Notes under the pieces: model-generated | Told to the model about the DNA's origin: nothing | What the model saw: the letters and a program-made list of their open reading frames with translations, nothing else | Database searches by the model: none | Position numbers and translations under genes: made by a program | Part shown: positions 11,086 through 14,728 of the stretch, one piece after another | Layout: every line of letters starts with the position of its first letter | Numbering within the stretch: position 1 is the first letter of the stretch | DNA from: CANJJB01 sp964449295 | GTDB lineage: Bacteria > Chlamydiota > Chlamydiia > Chlamydiales > Rhabdochlamydiaceae | Direction: 5' to 3' | Assembly: GCA_964449295.1 (NCBI GenBank) | Contig: CAYUZN010000042.1 | Span: 1 to 14,728 of the forward strand | Length of the DNA: 14,728 nucleotides

Positions 11086-13545
11086 ATGAAATATGAACAT
11101 CAGAGACTAGAAGAGAAATGGCAGCGTATTTGGAAGGAAAAGGCTCTCTTTCATGCGGAAGTAGATACCTCCAAACCTAAATACTATATTTTAGATATGT
11201 TCCCTTACCCTTCGGGCGCAGGGCTCCATGTTGGGCATGTAACGGGGTATACGGCAACAGACATTTTGGCCAGATACAAGAGAACTAAGGGCTTCAACGT
11301 TCTTCACCCCATGGGATGGGATAGCTTTGGCCTGCCGGCTGAACAATATGCCATCCGGACGGGGACTCATCCTGCCATCACAACAGAAAAAAACATCAAC
11401 ACCTACAGACGGCAGCTCCAATCTTTGGGTTTTAGCTATGATTGGGAAAGAGAGATTGCAACAAGCGATCCAACTTACTATAAATGGACTCAGTGGATTT
11501 TTACAAAATTGTACGAAAAAGGGCTTGCTTACGAATCGAATGCTCTTGTCAATTTTTGCCCTACTTTGGGCACTGTGCTTGCCAATGAAGAGGTCGATAA
11601 TGGGAGGTCAAAAGAGGGGGGATATCCCGTTGAAAGGCGTCCACTTCGTCAATGGGTGCTTAAAATCACAGCGTATGCTGACAGACTCATCGAAGATTTA
11701 AAGCTTATCGATTGGCCTGAGTCTCTCAAAAAATTGCAGATCAATTGGATTGGAAAAAGTGAAGGAGCTCAAGTTGATTTTGTAGAGACAAAGACGCAAA
11801 AAGTCATCTCTGTTTTTACGACATGTCCTCATACTTTGTTTGGCGCAACCTATCTTGTAGTATCACCCGAGCACCCTTTGATTGAAGAGATCGTGACAGA
11901 TGAGCAAAAATCTGCTGCCTTGGCTTACCAAAAGAAAACAGCTGCGCTGAGTGATATGGAAAGAACGGATCTCACTAAAGAAAAAACAGGTGTATGGACA
12001 GGCAGCTATGCCATCAATCCTGTGAATAAGAAAGAGATTCCGATATGGGTCTCTGATTATGTCTTAATGGGCTATGGCACAGGAGCTATCATGGCAGTGC
12101 CTGCACATGATGAGAGAGATTTGGCATTTGCGCAAATCTTTTCCCTGCCTATTGACGTTGTCATTGACAGTGACATCATGGTTGATAGCGATTTTCTAAA
12201 TGGTCTTTCTGTTCAGGATGCTAAAGAAAAAATAACCCAGTGGCTAGAAACGCACAAAGTTGGCAAAAGAACGATCAATTACAAACTCCGCGACTGGCTT
12301 TTTTCTCGCCAGCGTTATTGGGGAGAGCCGTTTCCTATTCTCCACTTTGAAGATGGCACAAAACGTAGTCTTGAGCTAGATGAGCTGCCTTTAACTCCTC
12401 CTCACATGTCAGATTTTAAACCATCGGCAAGTGGCGATAGTCCTCTTGCGAAGGTCAAAGAGTGGGTTGAAATCATCGATCCAAAGACAGGTAAACGAGC
12501 CTGGCGAGAAACAAACACGATGCCTCAATGGGCGGGTTCTTGCTGGTATTATCTTCGTTTTTGCGATCCTAAAAATGACAAAGCTGCTTGGGATCCCATC
12601 AAAGAAAACTACTGGATGCCAGTTGATATGTATGTGGGTGGTGTTGAACATGCAGTTCTTCACCTTCTCTATGCCAGATTTTGGCACAAGGTGCTTTATG
12701 ATTGCGGACTTGTGAGCACATCAGAGCCTTTTTATGCTCTCAGAAATCAGGGTCTTGTCACAGCGAGATCTTATAGACTGCCTACAGGTAGTTATGTCTC
12801 TCCTGAAGAAGTTATGAAAGAAGATGACGCTTATTACCAGATAGGCTCCCATGAAAAATTAACCTCTCAAGTTGAGAAGATGTCGAAATCAAAACTCAAT
12901 GGGATGACACCTGATGAAATGATAGAAGAGTATGGAGCAGATGCGCTCAGGCTCTATGAAATGTTTATGGGCCCTTTTGATCAAGAAAAGCTGTGGAATA
13001 CAGAAGCTGTCAATGGCTGTCACAGGTTTTTGAACCGTTTTTACAATCTAGCAACATCTGAGAAACTCTCAAACGATGAGACACATGAAGCTCTCAAGTT
13101 GGGACATAAGCTCCTCTTTCAGGTCGAAAAAGATATAGAATCTTTCTCATTCAATACAGCGATTGCCAAAATGATGGAATTTATCAATGATTTTTCTCAG
13201 CTTCCCTCTTACCCTAGATCTGTTGTGCGCATGCTCACGCAAGCCCTTTACCCTTTTGCACCTCATGTGACAGAAGAGGTGTGGCAGCTCTTAGGAGGAG
13301 AGGAGAGTTTAACCTTTATTCCTTTCCCTAAAGTCAATCCTTCTTATTTAGTGGATTCTACTGTTCTCTATGTTGTCCAGGTGAATGGTAAGGTGCGGGG
13401 CAAGTGGGAGCTTCCTAAAGACAAAGAAAAAGATGAGCTTCTCACATTTATCAAAACACAACCTGAAATTGCGAAATATCTTACAGGAAATATTGAGAAA
13501 GTGATTTATGTCCCCAATAAACTCATCAATATTGTCGTCACATGA
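11086..13545 (+). CDS. leuS: leucyl-tRNA synthetase
   Basis: LeuRS charges tRNA-Leu with leucine. The 819-aa product, from MKYEHQRLEEKWQ, has normal bacterial length. The class I HIGH motif reads HVGH at residues 48-51 in PYPSGAGLHVGHV, and KMSKS lies at 598-602. The CP1 editing domain is present: the threonine-rich motif at 245-250 reads T-T-C-P-H-T, where the bacterial norm is T-T-R-P-D-T, and the universal editing Asp is kept at 342 in MAVPAHDERD. The tRNA-binding LRQWVLKIT...DWPESLKKLQINWIG block is typical. Earlier in-frame ATGs at 11047 and 11071 would add residues unlike LeuRS and overlap the promoter. The stop overlaps the waaA start as ATGA, giving translational coupling. Confidence 0.97.
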   Translation: MKYEHQRLEEKWQRIWKEKALFHAEVDTSKPKYYILDMFPYPSGAGLHVGHVTGYTATDILARYKRTKGFNVLHPMGWDSFGLPAEQYAIRTGTHPAITTEKNINTYRRQLQSLGFSYDWEREIATSDPTYYKWTQWIFTKLYEKGLAYESNALVNFCPTLGTVLANEEVDNGRSKEGGYPVERRPLRQWVLKITAYADRLIEDLKLIDWPESLKKLQINWIGKSEGAQVDFVETKTQKVISVFTTCPHTLFGATYLVVSPEHPLIEEIVTDEQKSAALAYQKKTAALSDMERTDLTKEKTGVWTGSYAINPVNKKEIPIWVSDYVLMGYGTGAIMAVPAHDERDLAFAQIFSLPIDVVIDSDIMVDSDFLNGLSVQDAKEKITQWLETHKVGKRTINYKLRDWLFSRQRYWGEPFPILHFEDGTKRSLELDELPLTPPHMSDFKPSASGDSPLAKVKEWVEIIDPKTGKRAWRETNTMPQWAGSCWYYLRFCDPKNDKAAWDPIKENYWMPVDMYVGGVEHAVLHLLYARFWHKVLYDCGLVSTSEPFYALRNQGLVTARSYRLPTGSYVSPEEVMKEDDAYYQIGSHEKLTSQVEKMSKSKLNGMTPDEMIEEYGADALRLYEMFMGPFDQEKLWNTEAVNGCHRFLNRFYNLATSEKLSNDETHEALKLGHKLLFQVEKDIESFSFNTAIAKMMEFINDFSQLPSYPRSVVRMLTQALYPFAPHVTEEVWQLLGGEESLTFIPFPKVNPSYLVDSTVLYVVQVNGKVRGKWELPKDKEKDELLTFIKTQPEIAKYLTGNIEKVIYVPNKLINIVVT

Positions 13546-14728
13546 AATGGCTTTATAACTTTGTTCTTGTGATAGGATTATCTCTCTCTCTTCCTATGAT
13601 TTTGTGGAAGATGTTCAAGTACAAAAAGTATCGCAGCAATTTCTTAGAAAGACTGGGCTTTAAACTGCCTTCTTTTACAAATATATCTCCAGGATTTCGT
13701 GTATGGGTTCATAGCGTCTCTTTAGGTGAGACAAAAGCTGCCTTGCCCCTCATACGTCAGATACAAAAAGAAAAACCAGAGACCCAAATTTTCTTTTCAG
13801 CTTCGACAGAGACAGGGCTGGAAGAGGGAAAAAAGAGTCTTCCTCGGGCAGCAGCTCACTTTTTACTTCCTATCGATTTTTCTTGGACGATGACGTCTCT
13901 TTTTAACAAAATTAAACCGCAGCTCTTAATCTTAGTTGAGAGTGACTTTTGGTATAATCTCGTCAATCTTGCTCCTGCAGTTGTGCTTGTGAATGGAAAA
14001 ATCTCAGAAAAATCGGTCAAAAATTTTAAGTTTTTTTCTTTTTTTACGAAAAGACTCTTTTCTTGTTTGAAACTTCTTTGTGTTCAAAGTGATCTTTATA
14101 AAGAGCGATTTTGCTCTCTAGGTATTTCTCCAGATAAGATTATCGTTACAGGTAACCTGAAATTAGATCAAGTGATTGCTAAAATTGATCAAAAAGAGTG
14201 GAAAGACAAAATGGGTTTGTCTGAAAAAGATAGAGTCATCACTTTAGGGTCTACACATGCTCCCGAAGAGGAAGAGTTGTTGGGTGCTCTCATGCCACTC
14301 TTGAGTCAGTTTTCACATCTTAAAATTCTTTTGGTGCCAAGACATCCTGAGCGGTTTCCTTCTGTGAAAGCTCTTTTAGAAAAAAAGAACCTCTCTTTTG
14401 CCTGTTACTCTGACCCCGATTTGGCTCAAAAAAATGCTCAAGTTATTTTAGTTGATGCGATGGGTCTCTTAGGAGTCTGTTACCAACTCTCAGAGATTGC
14501 CATCGTAGCCGGAAGCTTTGGATCAAAGCTCGGGGGACATAATATTTTTGAGCCAGTCTCTCTTGGCATTCCCACTCTCTTTGGGCCTTATATGCATTCC
14601 CAGAGAGATTTAACGCAGCTCATTCTTTCATCGTCTGCGGGTGTTCAAGTCACTCTTTTAACTCTACCTCAAGTTGTGAAAAATTTTCTTGAACACCCGC
14701 CTCTCTCTATGCAGAAAGCAGCTTTGAC
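13542..14728 (+). CDS. waaA: 3-deoxy-D-manno-octulosonic acid (Kdo) transferase, C-terminus cut by the window edge
   Basis: WaaA (KdtA, GseA in Chlamydia) adds Kdo from CMP-Kdo to lipid A precursor at the inner face of the cytoplasmic membrane, building the chlamydial LPS core. The 395 visible residues begin MKWLYNFVLVIGLSLSLPMIL, an N-terminal membrane anchor. WVHSVSLGET at 55-64 holds the catalytic Glu63. LVESDFWYNL near 131-140 stands where most WaaA have an E-T-E-L-W-P-N-L pattern. NGKISEKS, GNLKLD, GSTHAPEEEE, VPRHPERF and GGHNIFEP (331-338) mark the GT-B C-terminal domain. The ATG overlaps the leuS stop by 4 bases, so translation is coupled to leuS. The usual total is roughly 420-440 residues, so only a short tail is missing. 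The number of Kdo residues it adds cannot be read from sequence. Confidence 0.95.
   Translation, partial: MKWLYNFVLVIGLSLSLPMILWKMFKYKKYRSNFLERLGFKLPSFTNISPGFRVWVHSVSLGETKAALPLIRQIQKEKPETQIFFSASTETGLEEGKKSLPRAAAHFLLPIDFSWTMTSLFNKIKPQLLILVESDFWYNLVNLAPAVVLVNGKISEKSVKNFKFFSFFTKRLFSCLKLLCVQSDLYKERFCSLGISPDKIIVTGNLKLDQVIAKIDQKEWKDKMGLSEKDRVITLGSTHAPEEEELLGALMPLLSQFSHLKILLVPRHPERFPSVKALLEKKNLSFACYSDPDLAQKNAQVILVDAMGLLGVCYQLSEIAIVAGSFGSKLGGHNIFEPVSLGIPTLFGPYMHSQRDLTQLILSSSAGVQVTLLTLPQVVKNFLEHPPLSMQKAAL

Noticed and set aside
12409..12715. Open frames on both strands within leuS
   Set aside because: They are shadows of leuS, whose conserved LeuRS residues run unbroken through this stretch.

Overview
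This window most likely comes from a chromosome of the order Chlamydiales, probably a chlamydia-like (environmental) lineage rather than Chlamydia itself. The grounds are the company kept by recF, dnaN and smpB, the leuS-waaA pair with a 4-base overlap, the sequence character of RecF, WaaA and Pgi, and moderately AT-rich DNA. As I recall them, Chlamydia genomes also carry recF-dnaN-smpB and leuS-waaA(gseA) neighbourhoods. The genus cannot be fixed from sequence alone.

Layout, left to right. (1) 1-53: the 5' part of a minus-strand tRNA-Pro(UGG), cut by the window edge. (2) 118-1677: pgi, glucose-6-phosphate isomerase, on the plus strand. (3) 1678-4845: a restless block between pgi and recF. 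It holds three minus-strand genes of one unrecognised protein family (called A, B and C here), a C-terminal recF fragment and a 3'-terminal pgi fragment. The order pgi / A / recF-fragment / pgi-fragment / B / C / recF is the signature of an old tandem duplication of a pgi3'-paralog-recF3' unit, with the junction near 3031-3035. (4) 4913-7250: recF and dnaN on the minus strand, separated almost entirely by a near-perfect 163-bp palindrome (5986-6148) that looks like a small non-autonomous inserted element. It supplies the last DnaN codons and the dnaN stop, and ends 2 bases before the recF ATG. (5) 7372-7977: an MsrQ/YedZ-like haem membrane protein on the plus strand, divergent from dnaN. (6) 7943-9118: a minus-strand AAA ATPase with a DUF4143-type C-terminal nuclease-like fold, preceded by a striking 43-bp dyad over its probable promoter and start. 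(7) 9173-11019: smpB and, 2 bp upstream of it, an unrecognised protein with winged-helix character. (8) 11086 to the edge: leuS and waaA on the plus strand, translationally coupled.

Functionally most of the window is housekeeping: glycolysis (pgi), replication and repair (dnaN, recF), ribosome rescue (smpB), translation (leuS, tRNA-Pro) and Kdo addition to lipid A (waaA). The accessory content is the A/B/C family with its duplication scars, the palindromic element, and the ATPase with its operator-like dyad. No CRISPR array, rRNA, transposase or phage gene is visible. All calls come from reading the sequence; no database search was run.
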